Notes: generated by a model from the letters alone, not told the origin. A DNA stretch of 64,000 nucleotides from Fimbriimonadaceae bacterium (GCA_026129685.1 JAHCHO010000008.1:62001-126000), one strand, 5' to 3'. Counted from the first letter of the stretch, positions 26,153 to 35,645 are shown. Numbers and translations are program-made.

Positions 26153-27922
26153 TTACCGGTCTTCGCTCAACCTAGACCAAACCGACGCGAACTCGTCTCG
26201 CGCCGCATCCGCCCAACCCTCGTCGAACTCCTCGAGGAGCCGGCCCCCTCCGATCTCGTCGCACACGCGCCGCTTGAGGGATGCGTTTTGCGAACGCGCG
26301 GCCAAGCGGGCCGCGCGCACGTCGATCCAAGAGGGTTCGCCGAGGTTGAGGCGAAGCTGACGGTCCCTCCACTCCACCGCGCCGGCGCCGACCACGCGAC
26401 GAATGTAGCTGCAGGCGACTTTGAGGGATCGGCGGGAGGCGTCCTCGGGGGCGCCCGGCCAGAGGTCCTCCAGAATCCGCGATACCGAAACCGGCCGGTC
26501 GTGGTACGCGAGGTAGGCAAAAAGCGTTCGGGCTTTCGGACGCGCCCAGTCGGCCCGACCGACCGCCCGCTCGTCGGCAACGAGGCTCAGTGGACCGATC
26601 AGGCGCACGACCCTGGCCGCGACGCCCGTGTGGGCCATCCATCTTCGAACGCGCTCAATCGCGATCCCGCGCTCCAGAGCTCGGGCGAAAACGATCGCGG
26701 ACTCCTCCGGATCGCGTCGGGCGACCGCTTCGCCGTAGTCGAGCCGGTCGGCCAGTTCGACCACCCTCAGCGCGCCGTCGGCGGAATAGCGGCTGGCGGC
26801 GAGAACGACCCGGCCACGGAGTTCGAGGAACGGGGCCGCGTGGCTCACCGCCATCGCGATCGCCTCCTCGAGCCGATGCTCGGCCGAAGCCTCGTCGCCC
26901 GCCAGACGCGCGATCTTTGCCGCCTCGATCCGCGCGATGGCCGCCCAGGTCGGCTCCTCGCTCTCGGCCAACGCCTCGTCCGTTGTCTCGAGAGCCTGTC
27001 GGCCACGACCATCCAACGCGTCCAAACGAGCGAGGGCGAGACGGGCCAGCAACAGGGCCACGTTGCCGGGGTAGGCGCCCTTGAGGACGACGTCCGCCGC
27101 CTCACGGGAACGTTCCCGTTGGCCGTGGCCGGCGTGCCAGAGGGCGGCGATCGCGGCGGCATAGGTCGTCGAAGCGCGATCCCCAAGGTTTGCCAGGTCG
27201 GCGACCGCCGACTCGACGTCGCCGCCCGTATCGAACGCGGCCAGGGCATGGATGCGCCGGCGATAGTGCTCGTCCTCGGGCGGCACCACTCCGCCGTACA
27301 CCCGCTCGATCATCGCCGCCGCGTCGCGCATCCGGTCGTAACGTCCCGCCAACCGCTCCATCCCCAAGGCCCGGTTGATGACGCTCGTGAGAAGCGCCAT
27401 CGTGTCTCCTTCCTTGAGCGCAAGGTCCTCGACCTGACCGTGCAGTCGCCGCGCCCGCGCGAAATCCCGTCGGTGGCTGACCGCCTCCACGATTCTCATG
27501 TTGAGTAACCGCAACCGTTGGGCGGGGGTCAGTCGGCCGCCCTCCACCCGCTCGAGCCAGGCCGAACTGCCTTCCCAATTGGTGCGCTCGCGAAGCGCGT
27601 AGGCGACGTCGAGGCCGGCGTCCGCCATCCCGACGGTGTCTCCACGCTCCTCGCACCGTCGGACCGCCCTCTCCGCGTCGCGCGTGCTAAGGTCGAACCG
27701 ACCCCGTTCGATATGGGCGAAAGCCCTCGCCCGCAAAAGCACCGGGTCCTGATCGACCAGGCTTTCGGGCAGTTCGAGGGCCAACGCGGCGACCTCGGAA
27801 CGACGCTCGGGCTCGGCGCACCAAACTCTCCGCACTTCGTCGATACGGTCGTCGAAGGCATCGAGGGAGTCGCCTTGGGCAAGGCGCGCCGACCGGGGGT
27901 CCGTCGCCACAACGGCTTCCAT
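26153..27922 (-). CDS. TPR-rich transcriptional regulator with C-terminal winged helix
   Basis: A 589-aa protein with an unusual order: a long helical TPR-like array (about 20-430; for example ALALELPESLVDQDPVLLRA and AERAVRRCEERGDTVGMADA), then a C-terminal OmpR/SARP-type winged helix (WARPKARTLFAYLAYHDRPV, SVSRILEDLWPG, SRRSLKVACSYIRRVVGAGA). SARP/BTAD regulators normally have the DNA-binding domain first. It is divergent from the glutaminase-like gene with only 67 bp between if ATG 27922 is used; ATGs at 27958 and 28018 would leave 31 bp or overlap. It may control that neighbour. Target and signal are unknown. Confidence 0.75.
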   Translation of the reverse strand: MEAVVATDPRSARLAQGDSLDAFDDRIDEVRRVWCAEPERRSEVAALALELPESLVDQDPVLLRARAFAHIERGRFDLSTRDAERAVRRCEERGDTVGMADAGLDVAYALRERTNWEGSSAWLERVEGGRLTPAQRLRLLNMRIVEAVSHRRDFARARRLHGQVEDLALKEGDTMALLTSVINRALGMERLAGRYDRMRDAAAMIERVYGGVVPPEDEHYRRRIHALAAFDTGGDVESAVADLANLGDRASTTYAAAIAALWHAGHGQRERSREAADVVLKGAYPGNVALLLARLALARLDALDGRGRQALETTDEALAESEEPTWAAIARIEAAKIARLAGDEASAEHRLEEAIAMAVSHAAPFLELRGRVVLAASRYSADGALRVVELADRLDYGEAVARRDPEESAIVFARALERGIAIERVRRWMAHTGVAARVVRLIGPLSLVADERAVGRADWARPKARTLFAYLAYHDRPVSVSRILEDLWPGAPEDASRRSLKVACSYIRRVVGAGAVEWRDRQLRLNLGEPSWIDVRAARLAARSQNASLKRRVCDEIGGGRLLEEFDEGWADAARDEFASVWSRLSEDR

Positions 27923-27989
27923 TGTGGGCCGGTCGTCGGGCTTCCGGGGGGAAACCATCGTGCTCGTCACGAACGAAGATCCAGGTCCC

Positions 27990-30014
27990 ATGCTCGTCGC
28001 CTGCCTCGGTCTCGCCATGTCTCTTCCCGTCGTCCGCCCGCCCGCCGTTCCGCTCGTCGTTCACGATCCCTATCTCAGCGTTTGGTCTCCCTACGACCGC
28101 CTGACCGACGGCTGGCCGGTCCATTGGACGGGCGTCGCCAACGGGATGGCGATGCTCCTGAGGGTGGACGGCAAGCCCTATCGGGTGTGCGGCCCGGCGC
28201 CGCGCGAGGCCCCGCCGATGGCCCAGTTCGGCCTTGAGGTGCGTCCGACGACGACGGAGTACCGCTTCGAGGAGGCGGGCGTCCGCCTGATTCTGCGCTT
28301 TGTGACGCCGACGCTGCCGAAGAACCTGGACGTGCTGTCTCGCCCGATCACGTACGTCGTCTTCGAGGTGGCTTCCGCCGACGGTCGGCCCCACGACGTG
28401 GCGGCGTACCTGGATCTATCGGGCGAGTGGTGCGTGGACGATCCCTCGAAGCGGGTCGCTTGGGGCCGCCTCCGTCTCGGCGACGTGGAGGCTCTCCACA
28501 TGGGTCCCGCCGACCAGAAACCGCTGAACCGGGCGGGCGACCAGGTTCGCATCGACTGGGGGTACGCCTACCTCGCGGCGTCCCGCCGGGACGGCTGGGA
28601 CACCGTGGTCGCCTCGGATCGCCTTACCCGTGGTGAGTTCGTTCGGACCGGACGCCTGCCCGATTCCGACGACACCGACTTTCCACGCTCGGCCGCAGCC
28701 GACTGGCCGATGCTGGCGGCGGCCGTTTCCTTCGGTGAGGTTTCTGCCAACCCGGTGGCAAAGGTGGCGATGATCGGCTACGACGACATCGAGTCCATCG
28801 AGTACTTCGGGCGACGGCTCAAGGCCTACTGGCGAAGGGACGGCGGCACCTTCGGCGAGCTGCTGAAGACCGCGCACGCCGAGTACCCGTCGTTGGCGGA
28901 GCGCTGCGCCGCGTTTGACCGTGATCTGATCGGCCAACTGGAGGCGGCGGGCGGGCCAAACTACGCGGCGATCGCCTCGCTCGCCTACCGCCAGTCCATC
29001 GCCGCCCACAAACTCGTGGCGGACATCGACGGGCGACCCCTCATGTTCAGTAAGGAGAACAACAGCAACGGCTGCGTCGCGACGGTGGACGTGACCTACC
29101 CGGCGAGTCCCCTGTACCTGCTCGTCAACCCGGAGCTCTTGCGCGCACAGATCGAGCCGATCCTCGATTACGCGAGCTTTCCCCGTTGGAAGTGGGACTT
29201 TGCGCCGCACGATCTGGGGACCTATCCGCTCGCCAACGGCCAGGTCTACGGGGGTGGCGAGCGCACCGAGGAGAACCAGATGCCGGTGGAGGAGTCCGGA
29301 AACATGTTGGCCATGGTCGAGGCCTATCTGGCCCGTGGGGGCGACCTTGAGTTCGTGCGGCGCCACCAGGGCACGCTTCGGAAGTGGGCCGATTATCTCG
29401 TTCGGAACGGTCTCGATCCCGCCGAGCAACTCTGTACGGACGACTTTGCCGGCCACCTCGCCCGCAACGCCAACCTCTCCGTCAAGGCGATCATGGGCAT
29501 TGCCGCCTACGGTGCGACCGCCGCTCGGTTGGGGTTGGCGGACGAAGCGAGGCGCTACCGTGCGGTCGCCCAGGACTACTCGGCGAAGTGGCGGGCGCTC
29601 GCGACCGACGGCGATCGAACCGTGCTCGCCTTTGGGACGACGGGCACATGGAGCCAGAAGTACAACCTCGTTTGGGACCGCCTTCTTGGGTTCGGCCTCT
29701 TCCACGCCGATGTGGCCGCCCGTGAGGTGGCGGCGTACAAACGGTTGCTCGGGAAGTACGGGTTGCCGCTCGACAATCGCGCGGGCTATACCAAACTCGA
29801 CTGGATCTTCTGGTCTGCCGCCCTCGCCGAGGGCCGCGCCGACCAGGACGCGATCCTCGCCCCCTGCTACGTGTGGCTCAACGAGACCCCCAGCCGGGTC
29901 CCGCTCACCGACTGGTACGAGACGGGCGACGGCCGCTACCTGCACTTTCGGGCCCGCTCCGTCGTCGGGGGGTTGTTCATGCCCGCTCTCAAGGCCGCGA
30001 TGATCCGCCGATAA
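27990..30014 (+). CDS. Glutaminase A-like secreted protein (DUF5127/DUF4965 family)
   Basis: A 674-aa protein with a short signal-like start (MLVACLGLAMSLPVV). It begins with PLVVHDPYLSVWSPYDRLTD, the hallmark of the GtaA-like family, with an N-terminal beta-sandwich domain (DUF5127) to about residue 250 and a helical toroid domain (DUF4965/DUF1793) with SKENNSNGCVATVDVTYPAS, DLGTYPLANGQVYGGGERTE and DDFAGHLARNANLSVKAI. GtaA members hydrolyse glutamine to glutamate outside the cell, but many bacterial homologues are untested and may act on glycans, since the fold resembles glycosidases. The ATG at 27990 has AGG upstream and gives the signal peptide. A TPR/winged-helix regulator is divergent and adjacent. 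Confidence 0.85.
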   Translation: MLVACLGLAMSLPVVRPPAVPLVVHDPYLSVWSPYDRLTDGWPVHWTGVANGMAMLLRVDGKPYRVCGPAPREAPPMAQFGLEVRPTTTEYRFEEAGVRLILRFVTPTLPKNLDVLSRPITYVVFEVASADGRPHDVAAYLDLSGEWCVDDPSKRVAWGRLRLGDVEALHMGPADQKPLNRAGDQVRIDWGYAYLAASRRDGWDTVVASDRLTRGEFVRTGRLPDSDDTDFPRSAAADWPMLAAAVSFGEVSANPVAKVAMIGYDDIESIEYFGRRLKAYWRRDGGTFGELLKTAHAEYPSLAERCAAFDRDLIGQLEAAGGPNYAAIASLAYRQSIAAHKLVADIDGRPLMFSKENNSNGCVATVDVTYPASPLYLLVNPELLRAQIEPILDYASFPRWKWDFAPHDLGTYPLANGQVYGGGERTEENQMPVEESGNMLAMVEAYLARGGDLEFVRRHQGTLRKWADYLVRNGLDPAEQLCTDDFAGHLARNANLSVKAIMGIAAYGATAARLGLADEARRYRAVAQDYSAKWRALATDGDRTVLAFGTTGTWSQKYNLVWDRLLGFGLFHADVAAREVAAYKRLLGKYGLPLDNRAGYTKLDWIFWSAALAEGRADQDAILAPCYVWLNETPSRVPLTDWYETGDGRYLHFRARSVVGGLFMPALKAAMIRR

Positions 30015-30053
30015 CCCGCTCTTAACGAATCGTCGGTAACTTGCCTCTATCGT

Positions 30054-30071
30054 GCCGAGGTCGCCCTCGGC
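30054..30071 (+). terminator. Short hairpin after the glutaminase-like gene
   Basis: GCCGAGG and CCTCGGC pair perfectly around a 4-nt TCGC loop, 40 nt after the stop at 30014. No T-run follows, so termination is only suggested; it could also be part of the leader of the next gene. Confidence 0.35.
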
Positions 30072-30137
30072 CGGTCGAGTGCGTCGAAGAGTACAATCCT
30101 CCCGGTCGGGCAAACGCCCGCCCGAGGTTCTATTCGC

Positions 30138-31259
30138 GTGGCAACCGCTTACACCCCAGGTCTCACGGTCAGCAAAGACGTCGTCGTCCGGCGAATGCGC
30201 CGCCTTCCCATCAAGGGCGAAACGCTCGTTGCCCTCGGCGAACGCGTCGAACCGGACAAGGTCGTGGCGAGGGCGATGATCCCCGGGCCCTTGCAGACGA
30301 TCAAACTGGCGGAACTCATGGGGGTCGAACCGCGCGAGGTCGGTCACTTCTTCAAGTTCAAGGTCGGTGATCCGATCGAGAAGGGCACCGTGGTCGCCGA
30401 GACCAAGGGGCTCTTCGGCATGTTCAAATCGACGGTGGTCAGCGAGCACACGGGCACGGTCGAGACCGTCTCCGAGATCACGGGCCATATCCTGATCCGC
30501 GAACCGTCCACCCCCGTCGAAATCACCGCCTACATTGAAGGCGCCGTCAGCCAGGTCCTGCCCGCCGAGGGCGCGGAGATCGAGACCCGAGGCGCGATGG
30601 TGCAGGGCATCTTCGGGATCGGTGGCGAGCGCTTCGGACCGATTCGGGTCGCGGTCGAAAGCCACCGTGACCTTCTGGAAGCGGCCAACATCCAGGCATC
30701 CGACGCGGGCAAAATCTTGGTGGGCGGCAAGGGCCTGACCCTCGCCGCGTTGCGCCGGGCCGCCGAGGTCGGCGCGGCCGGGGTCGTCGCGGGCGGTATT
30801 CGCGACGCGGACCTCACCGAGTTCCTGGGCTACGACATCGGCGTCGCGATCACCGGGCAGGAGGACGTGAACACCACTTTGGTCGTGACCGAGGGCTTCG
30901 GCTACCTCGATATGGCGGAGCGCACCTTCCGGCTCTTGAGAGAGCTCGAGGGGAAGCGAGGCTCCGTCAACGGCGCGACACAGATTCGCGCGGGCGTCAT
31001 TCGCCCCGAGGTGATCGTGCCGCTGGCGACGCACACGGGCAGCGGGGCGGAGGCGGGTCAAGCGACGTCTCTGGACCTTGGAACCCCCATCCGCGTCATC
31101 CGCGAACCGTATTTCGGCCGACTGGGCAAGGTCACCAAACTGCCGGCCGAACTGGTGGAGGTCGAGTCGGGCACGCTGGTCCGCGTGCTCAACGCCGAAC
31201 TTGAGAACGGCGACGACGTCGTCGTCCCGCGCGCGAACGTGGAGATCATCGCCACGTAG
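30138..31259 (+). CDS. Unrecognised beta-rich protein, barrel-sandwich-like N-terminus
   Basis: A 373-aa, probably cytoplasmic protein without signal peptide or membrane segment. I do not recognise the family. The first half reads as a string of short strands with Gly turns and lipoyl/barrel-sandwich-like phrases (KGETLVALGERVEPDKVVAR, FKVGDPIEKGTVVAETKGLF, TGTVETVSEITGHILIREPS). The middle has a Gly/Ala-rich alpha-beta segment (LVGGKGLTLAALRRAAEVGA, then VVAGGIRDADLTEFLGYDIG) and the end returns to strands like a KOW or OB fold (GTLVRVLNAELENGDDVVVP). The GTG start has GAGG about 10 nt upstream. It is followed by an orphan response regulator after 17 bp, suggesting cotranscription. Confidence 0.7.
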   Translation: MATAYTPGLTVSKDVVVRRMRRLPIKGETLVALGERVEPDKVVARAMIPGPLQTIKLAELMGVEPREVGHFFKFKVGDPIEKGTVVAETKGLFGMFKSTVVSEHTGTVETVSEITGHILIREPSTPVEITAYIEGAVSQVLPAEGAEIETRGAMVQGIFGIGGERFGPIRVAVESHRDLLEAANIQASDAGKILVGGKGLTLAALRRAAEVGAAGVVAGGIRDADLTEFLGYDIGVAITGQEDVNTTLVVTEGFGYLDMAERTFRLLRELEGKRGSVNGATQIRAGVIRPEVIVPLATHTGSGAEAGQATSLDLGTPIRVIREPYFGRLGKVTKLPAELVEVESGTLVRVLNAELENGDDVVVPRANVEIIAT

Positions 31260-31276
31260 CGCCTCCGAGAGCGCCT

Positions 31277-31948
31277 ATGACCCTTCTGATCATCGACGAC
31301 GAACCGGCCATCCTCGAAACCGTCGAACACCGATTCCGAAAGGAAGGGTTCACCACCTTCACCGCCGAGAGCGCGGAAGACGGAATGCGCCTCTTCAAGC
31401 GGGTCAAGCCCGACCTGATCCTGCTCGACATCATGCTCCCGCAACGGTCGGGATGGGATTTCTGCCGCGCGATCCGCCGGGACAGCGCCGTTCCGATCAT
31501 CATGATCACCGCGCGGGTGGACGAGGCCGACCGCATCAAGGGATTCGAGTTGGGGGCGGACGACTACGTCGTAAAGCCCTTCAATCTGAGCGAACTGGCG
31601 GCGCGCGTCAAGGCCGTCCTTCGTCGAGCGACGGGCGAGCCCGCTCAGGAGGTGGTCGAGCGTGGGGACCTTCGCATCGACCCCAAGGCCCACCTCGTCA
31701 CCCGGGCAGGGAAGCCGCTCGAACTCTCGCCCAAGGAGTTCGCCCTCCTGTACTTCCTTTGCCGCAATCCGGACCAAGTGTTCACCCGTGAAACGCTGCT
31801 CGACCGGGTATGGGGCCGCGACGCGTTCGTCTCGGCCAGGACGGTGGACGTTCACGTGCGCTGGTTGCGCAAAAAGGTCGAGGCGGACCCGGACAAGCCG
31901 ACGCGCATCCTCACCGTACGGGGACTGGGCTACAAGTTCGTAGGCTGA
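31277..31948 (+). CDS. OmpR/PhoB-family response regulator (orphan)
   Basis: A 223-aa two-component regulator. The receiver has acidic residues D7-D8, the phosphoacceptor D51 in LILLDIMLP, T78 and K100 in VVKPF. The C-terminal winged helix (about 130-223) shows ELSPKEFALLYFLCRNPDQV and RTVDVHVRWLRKKVE, the recognition helix, then ILTVRGLGYKFVG. All phosphorylation residues are intact, so it should respond to a histidine kinase, but none is encoded in this window. It lies 17 bp after the unrecognised gene at 30138 and 60 bp before the isomerase-like gene. The targets are unknown. Confidence 0.95.
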   Translation: MTLLIIDDEPAILETVEHRFRKEGFTTFTAESAEDGMRLFKRVKPDLILLDIMLPQRSGWDFCRAIRRDSAVPIIMITARVDEADRIKGFELGADDYVVKPFNLSELAARVKAVLRRATGEPAQEVVERGDLRIDPKAHLVTRAGKPLELSPKEFALLYFLCRNPDQVFTRETLLDRVWGRDAFVSARTVDVHVRWLRKKVEADPDKPTRILTVRGLGYKFVG

Positions 31949-32008
31949 CGCGGCGGCCCAATGCGGTCCCGACGGGGCCACGCCCCGATGGGTAACGTCG
32001 GATCGGCC

Positions 32009-32758
32009 ATGAAGATCGGCGTACAGAATTACACTCTCCGCGACCAGTTCGCCGAGGACCTCCCCGGCACCCTCAAAGCAATCTCCGACATGGGGTTGCG
32101 CTACTGCGAGATCGGGCTCGACAACGGCGCGCCCCCTCAGGAGTACCGCAAGATGCTCGACGACAACGGCCTGACCGCCACGAGCGCCCATGTCGGGATC
32201 GACACGCTCGAAACCGACGTGAACAAGGTCGTCGAATACATGGCGATCTACGGTACCAAGCAGGTGATCGTGCCCTGGCTCCCCGAGTCGCGCTACGCGG
32301 CCGGTTGGGAGAAGGTCGGCAAGGACCTCGAGGCGATCGCGCGGAACCTCAAGCCCCACGGTCTGAAACTCGCGTACCACAACCACTCCTTCGAGTTCGC
32401 GACGGCCAATGGCAAGAACGGGCTGGAAACTCTCTACGACACCACCGACCCCGAACTCGTCCTGGCCGAACTCGACACCTATTGGGTCCAACACGGCGGT
32501 GGCGACCCGATCGCATGGATCAAGAAAGTGGGCGCTCGCTCGCCGATGATCCACTACAAGGATATGGGTACCGGCGACGCGCGACCGTTCGTCGAGGTCG
32601 GCTATGGCGTTCTGGACTGGGACGGCATTATCGCCGCCACCAAGGAGACGCCCGCCGCCTATGCCCTGATCGAACTGGACATCAGCCCGCGTCACCCCCT
32701 CGAGTCGGTCCGCATGAGCTTCGAGTTTCTGAAGGCAAAGGGCTTGGCCGTCGAGTAG
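32009..32758 (+). CDS. Sugar phosphate isomerase/epimerase-like TIM-barrel protein
   Basis: A 249-aa protein of the xylose isomerase-like AP endonuclease 2 superfamily. The start MKIGVQNYTLRDQFAEDLPG is typical, and the probable metal and substrate residues are spread through YCEIGLDNG, LAYHNHSFEF, LAELDTYWVQHGG, MIHYKDMGTGD and LIELDISPRHPLE. The family isomerises or epimerises ketoses, inositols or related sugars; the substrate cannot be told. ATG 32009 fits the family start; the open frame extends upstream to 31961 without resemblance. There is no signal peptide, so it should be cytoplasmic. Confidence 0.85.
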   Translation: MKIGVQNYTLRDQFAEDLPGTLKAISDMGLRYCEIGLDNGAPPQEYRKMLDDNGLTATSAHVGIDTLETDVNKVVEYMAIYGTKQVIVPWLPESRYAAGWEKVGKDLEAIARNLKPHGLKLAYHNHSFEFATANGKNGLETLYDTTDPELVLAELDTYWVQHGGGDPIAWIKKVGARSPMIHYKDMGTGDARPFVEVGYGVLDWDGIIAATKETPAAYALIELDISPRHPLESVRMSFEFLKAKGLAVE

Positions 32759-32835
32759 AGGCGCTAGGATCGCCTCCGCGCGGCGGCCTTCGGGTGGACG
32801 GGCCGGCGACCGATCGGTCGGGCTATGCTAAGGGT

Positions 32836-33912
32836 ATGCGCGCCCTCGCCGCGTGGACGTTCCTCGCCATGTCCTCGCTCTCTCCCTTCGCCGCCGCCGA
32901 CGCCGTGGACGACGTCGTCCGAATCCGGATGGATGACCGACACATCCAGGGGCTGTCGCTCGCCGTCGTGGAGAAAGGTCGGCTCGTCTCCGCCCGAGCC
33001 TACGGCCTTGCCAACGTCGAACTCGGCGCTCGTGCCTCGACCGACACCGTCTATGAGATCGGGTCGGTCAGCAAGCAGTTCGCCGCCGTCGCCGTAATGA
33101 AGCTGGTCGAAGAAGGGAAGCTGGACCTCGACAAGCCGGTCCGCACGTATCTCCCCAAGGCGCCGGACAAGTGGGACCGTATCACGCTCCGCCACCTCCT
33201 CACCCATACGAGTGGCCTGAAGAACCTGAACGACATCGCCGGCTTCGAGGTCACCGAGAAACTCGACCAGGCCAAGACGATCGCCAAACTCGCCGTCCCG
33301 GATCTCGAGTTCGAACCGGGCACGAAGTACGCCTACCGAAACACCGGTTACAGTCTCGCCGGCTACATCGTTGAGAACACGGTGGGGAAGCCGTACTGGA
33401 CGTACCTCCGGGAGCGCTTCTGGGAGCCGATCGGCATGCGAACGGCGACGACCCGCGACCTGTTCACCGTGATCCCAAATCGGGCCGACGGGTACGAATG
33501 GGAGAACGGAAAGCTGACCAACCGCGACTCGGACCTGACCGATATCTTCGCCGCCGGAGCGATCGCGGCTTCCGTACTCGACCTCGCTCAGTGGGTCGCT
33601 CGTTTCAAGAACGACTCGGTGCTGAAAGCTCCGTCCTGGAACGTTCTCTGGACTCCGCACAAGCTGAGAAGCGGCGAGTCGACGGGCTACGGGATGGGGT
33701 TCTCGATCGGCACGTTCGCGGACGAGAGGCTGATCGGGCATGGGGGCTCGACGGCCGGGTTCTCCTCCACGATCCAATGGTTGCCCGATCGCGACCTGGC
33801 GGTGATCGTGTTGACCAACGCGGGCGAGGTCGGCGTGGCGACCCGCGTCGCCCGGGAGGTGCTCACCGCCCTTACCGGCAAGAAGCCGACGCCGAAGGAG
33901 ATGGAGTCGTGA
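32836..33912 (+). CDS. Serine hydrolase, class C beta-lactamase/DD-peptidase family
   Basis: A 358-aa exported SxxK hydrolase. A signal peptide (about 1-22, ending FAAADA) precedes the catalytic motif S77-V-S-K80 in YEIGSVSKQF; the tyrosine motif is YRN in YAYRNTGYSLAG, and the third motif is HGGS in LIGHGGSTAGFSS. Members include DD-peptidases, esterases and beta-lactamases, acting on peptidoglycan peptides or small esters in the periplasm; sequence alone does not choose between these. AAGGG lies just before the ATG. Its stop overlaps the GTG of the 6-phosphogluconate dehydrogenase gene (GTGA), so it heads a tightly packed run. Confidence 0.9.
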   Translation: MRALAAWTFLAMSSLSPFAAADAVDDVVRIRMDDRHIQGLSLAVVEKGRLVSARAYGLANVELGARASTDTVYEIGSVSKQFAAVAVMKLVEEGKLDLDKPVRTYLPKAPDKWDRITLRHLLTHTSGLKNLNDIAGFEVTEKLDQAKTIAKLAVPDLEFEPGTKYAYRNTGYSLAGYIVENTVGKPYWTYLRERFWEPIGMRTATTRDLFTVIPNRADGYEWENGKLTNRDSDLTDIFAAGAIAASVLDLAQWVARFKNDSVLKAPSWNVLWTPHKLRSGESTGYGMGFSIGTFADERLIGHGGSTAGFSSTIQWLPDRDLAVIVLTNAGEVGVATRVAREVLTALTGKKPTPKEMES

Positions 33913-34859
33913 AGGAGTTCGGCGTGATCGGTCTTGGGCGCATCGGTGGCGGACTGGCCCTCCAGGCGCTCGGGAAAGGGTACCGGGTGGTCGGGTTGGA
34001 CGTGGTCGGTGCGAGTGACGAGTTGAGGACGGCCGGACTCGTCGTGGCCGGCGGTCAGGAGGACCTCGTGGCGGCCCTGGATTCCCCTCGCGTCGTCTTC
34101 CTGTACATCCACGCCGGTCCGCCGGTCGACGTCGAGTTGGACCGTTTGTCCGAGTTGCTGGCTCCCGGCGACATCGTGCTCGACGGCGGCAACTCCTACT
34201 GGGGCGACTCGAAGGTAAGGGCCGCGCGCCTGGCCGAGCACGGGATTCGCCTGCTGGACCTGGGCACCAGCGGGGGCCTGCCCGGTGCGCGCAACGGAGC
34301 TTGCTTTATGGCGGGGGGCGAGCCGGATGCGTACCGTGTCGTCGAACCGATCCTCGCCGATCTCGCCGTTCCCGGGGGCCTCGTCTACTGCGGGCCATCG
34401 GGCGCGGGTCACTTCGTGAAACTCGTTCACAACGGGATCGAGTTCGGCATGCTCCAAGCGATCGGCGAAGGTCTCGACCTGCTTGAAAAGTACCCGGACG
34501 ACCTCCCGATCACGGCCGTGCTGGGATGCTGGCGCAACGGGTCGGTCGTTCGCTCCTGGCTCGTGGACCTGCTCCACGAGGCGATGCAGAAGCCGCCGAG
34601 CCTCGACGAGGTTCCGGGCTACATCGAGGACACCGGCGAGGTCAACTGGCTGATCGAGGACGCCCTTCACATGGAGGTTCCCGTCCCGGTGATCGCCCAG
34701 TCCGTGATGCAACTTTTCGCCTCTCGGGACGATCGGCGTGCCTGGGCGCGGGCGATCGCGATGATGCGGCACGGCTTCGGGGGACACCCATACGGTCCCC
34801 ACGAAGGGATTCGCGCGGAGCGGCGCACGTCGCGCGTCGGCCTTCGGGACGGGGATTAG
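33909..34859 (+). CDS. 6-phosphogluconate dehydrogenase, decarboxylating, short form
   Basis: A 316-aa cytoplasmic enzyme that oxidises and decarboxylates 6-phosphogluconate to ribulose 5-phosphate. The Rossmann motif GLGRIGGG (8-15) is followed by DGGNSYWGDS, the substrate-binding GTSGGLPGARNGACFM and the catalytic Lys region GAGHFVKLVHNGIEFGMLQA. At about 300 residues it is the short, often NAD-linked type (GndA/YqeC-like) rather than the 470-residue enterobacterial type. The GTG start overlaps the previous stop (GTGA). trmD begins 2 nt after its stop, an odd partner for a pentose-phosphate enzyme. A transketolase gene lies at the far end of the window. Confidence 0.93.
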   Translation: MKEFGVIGLGRIGGGLALQALGKGYRVVGLDVVGASDELRTAGLVVAGGQEDLVAALDSPRVVFLYIHAGPPVDVELDRLSELLAPGDIVLDGGNSYWGDSKVRAARLAEHGIRLLDLGTSGGLPGARNGACFMAGGEPDAYRVVEPILADLAVPGGLVYCGPSGAGHFVKLVHNGIEFGMLQAIGEGLDLLEKYPDDLPITAVLGCWRNGSVVRSWLVDLLHEAMQKPPSLDEVPGYIEDTGEVNWLIEDALHMEVPVPVIAQSVMQLFASRDDRRAWARAIAMMRHGFGGHPYGPHEGIRAERRTSRVGLRDGD

Positions 34860-34861
34860 GG

Positions 34862-35575
34862 ATGCGCCTCGGCTTCGTCTCCCTGTTCCCCGACCTGATC
34901 GAACCGTATTTCGCGGCGGGCGTTCTCGGGCGCGCGGCGCGAAAGGGCCTGCTGGAGATCGTCACCGCAAACCCTCGCGACTTCGCGTACGACCGCCATC
35001 GCACCGTGGACGACTCGCCTTGCGGGGGAGGTCCGGGGATGCTGATGCGGGTCGAGCCGGTGGACCTGGCCCTCCGTAGTCTGCGCCTATCGTCCGGTGC
35101 CGCCGTCGTGGTGACCGAACCGTTCGGATCGCCCTTCGACCAAGCCGTCGCCCTCGAATTGGCCGAGCGTCCGGAAGTCGCCTTCGTCTGCGGGCACTAC
35201 GAGGGGATCGACGCCCGGTTCGCTCGCTTGCGGGCGACCCACGTCCTGAGCGTGGGTGACTTCGTGCTAACGGGTGGGGAACTCCCGGCTCTCGTGATGG
35301 CCGATGCGGTGGCGCGGCTCGTGCCCGGGGTCTTGGGTTCGCCGGAGAGTGCGGGGGCGGACAGCTTCGCCCACGGTCTGCTGTCCGCGCCGAACTACAC
35401 GCGCCCCGTCGAGTACGAGGGGATTCGGGTGCCGGACGTGTTGCTCAGCGGCGACCATCGGGCGATCGAGGAGTGGCGACGGGCCGAGGCGCTCCGGATC
35501 ACCCGCGAGAACCGCCCCGATCTGTTCGCCCGCGCGGCCCTAGCGAAGAAGGACGCGGATCGGCTATCATCCTAG
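34862..35575 (+). CDS. trmD: tRNA (guanine(37)-N1)-methyltransferase TrmD
   Basis: A 237-aa SPOUT-class enzyme that methylates G37 next to the anticodon, preventing frameshifting. The trefoil-knot motifs are clear: [19 protein letters not shown] early, [31 protein letters not shown] and [20 protein letters not shown] followed by LPG-like [11 protein letters not shown]. The size matches the family. AGGG is directly before the ATG. trmD is usually in an rpsP-rimM-trmD-rplS operon; here rplS follows but rpsP and rimM are replaced upstream by a dehydrogenase gene. Confidence 0.96.
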   Translation: MRLGFVSLFPDLIEPYFAAGVLGRAARKGLLEIVTANPRDFAYDRHRTVDDSPCGGGPGMLMRVEPVDLALRSLRLSSGAAVVVTEPFGSPFDQAVALELAERPEVAFVCGHYEGIDARFARLRATHVLSVGDFVLTGGELPALVMADAVARLVPGVLGSPESAGADSFAHGLLSAPNYTRPVEYEGIRVPDVLLSGDHRAIEEWRRAEALRITRENRPDLFARAALAKKDADRLSS

Positions 35576-35645
35576 GTCGCATCGCGTCCCCGGTGCGCGT
35601 CTTGACGCGCCGATCCGCCCGGTGCGGGCGCGACGAAGGTTTATC

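Noticed and set aside
28416-31061. 881-codon minus-strand frame
   Set aside because: Spans two well-supported plus-strand genes and has shadow-like composition.
32758-32776. GAGGCG/CGCCTC hairpin after the isomerase gene
   Set aside because: Short stem, no tail, and it overlaps the stop codon.
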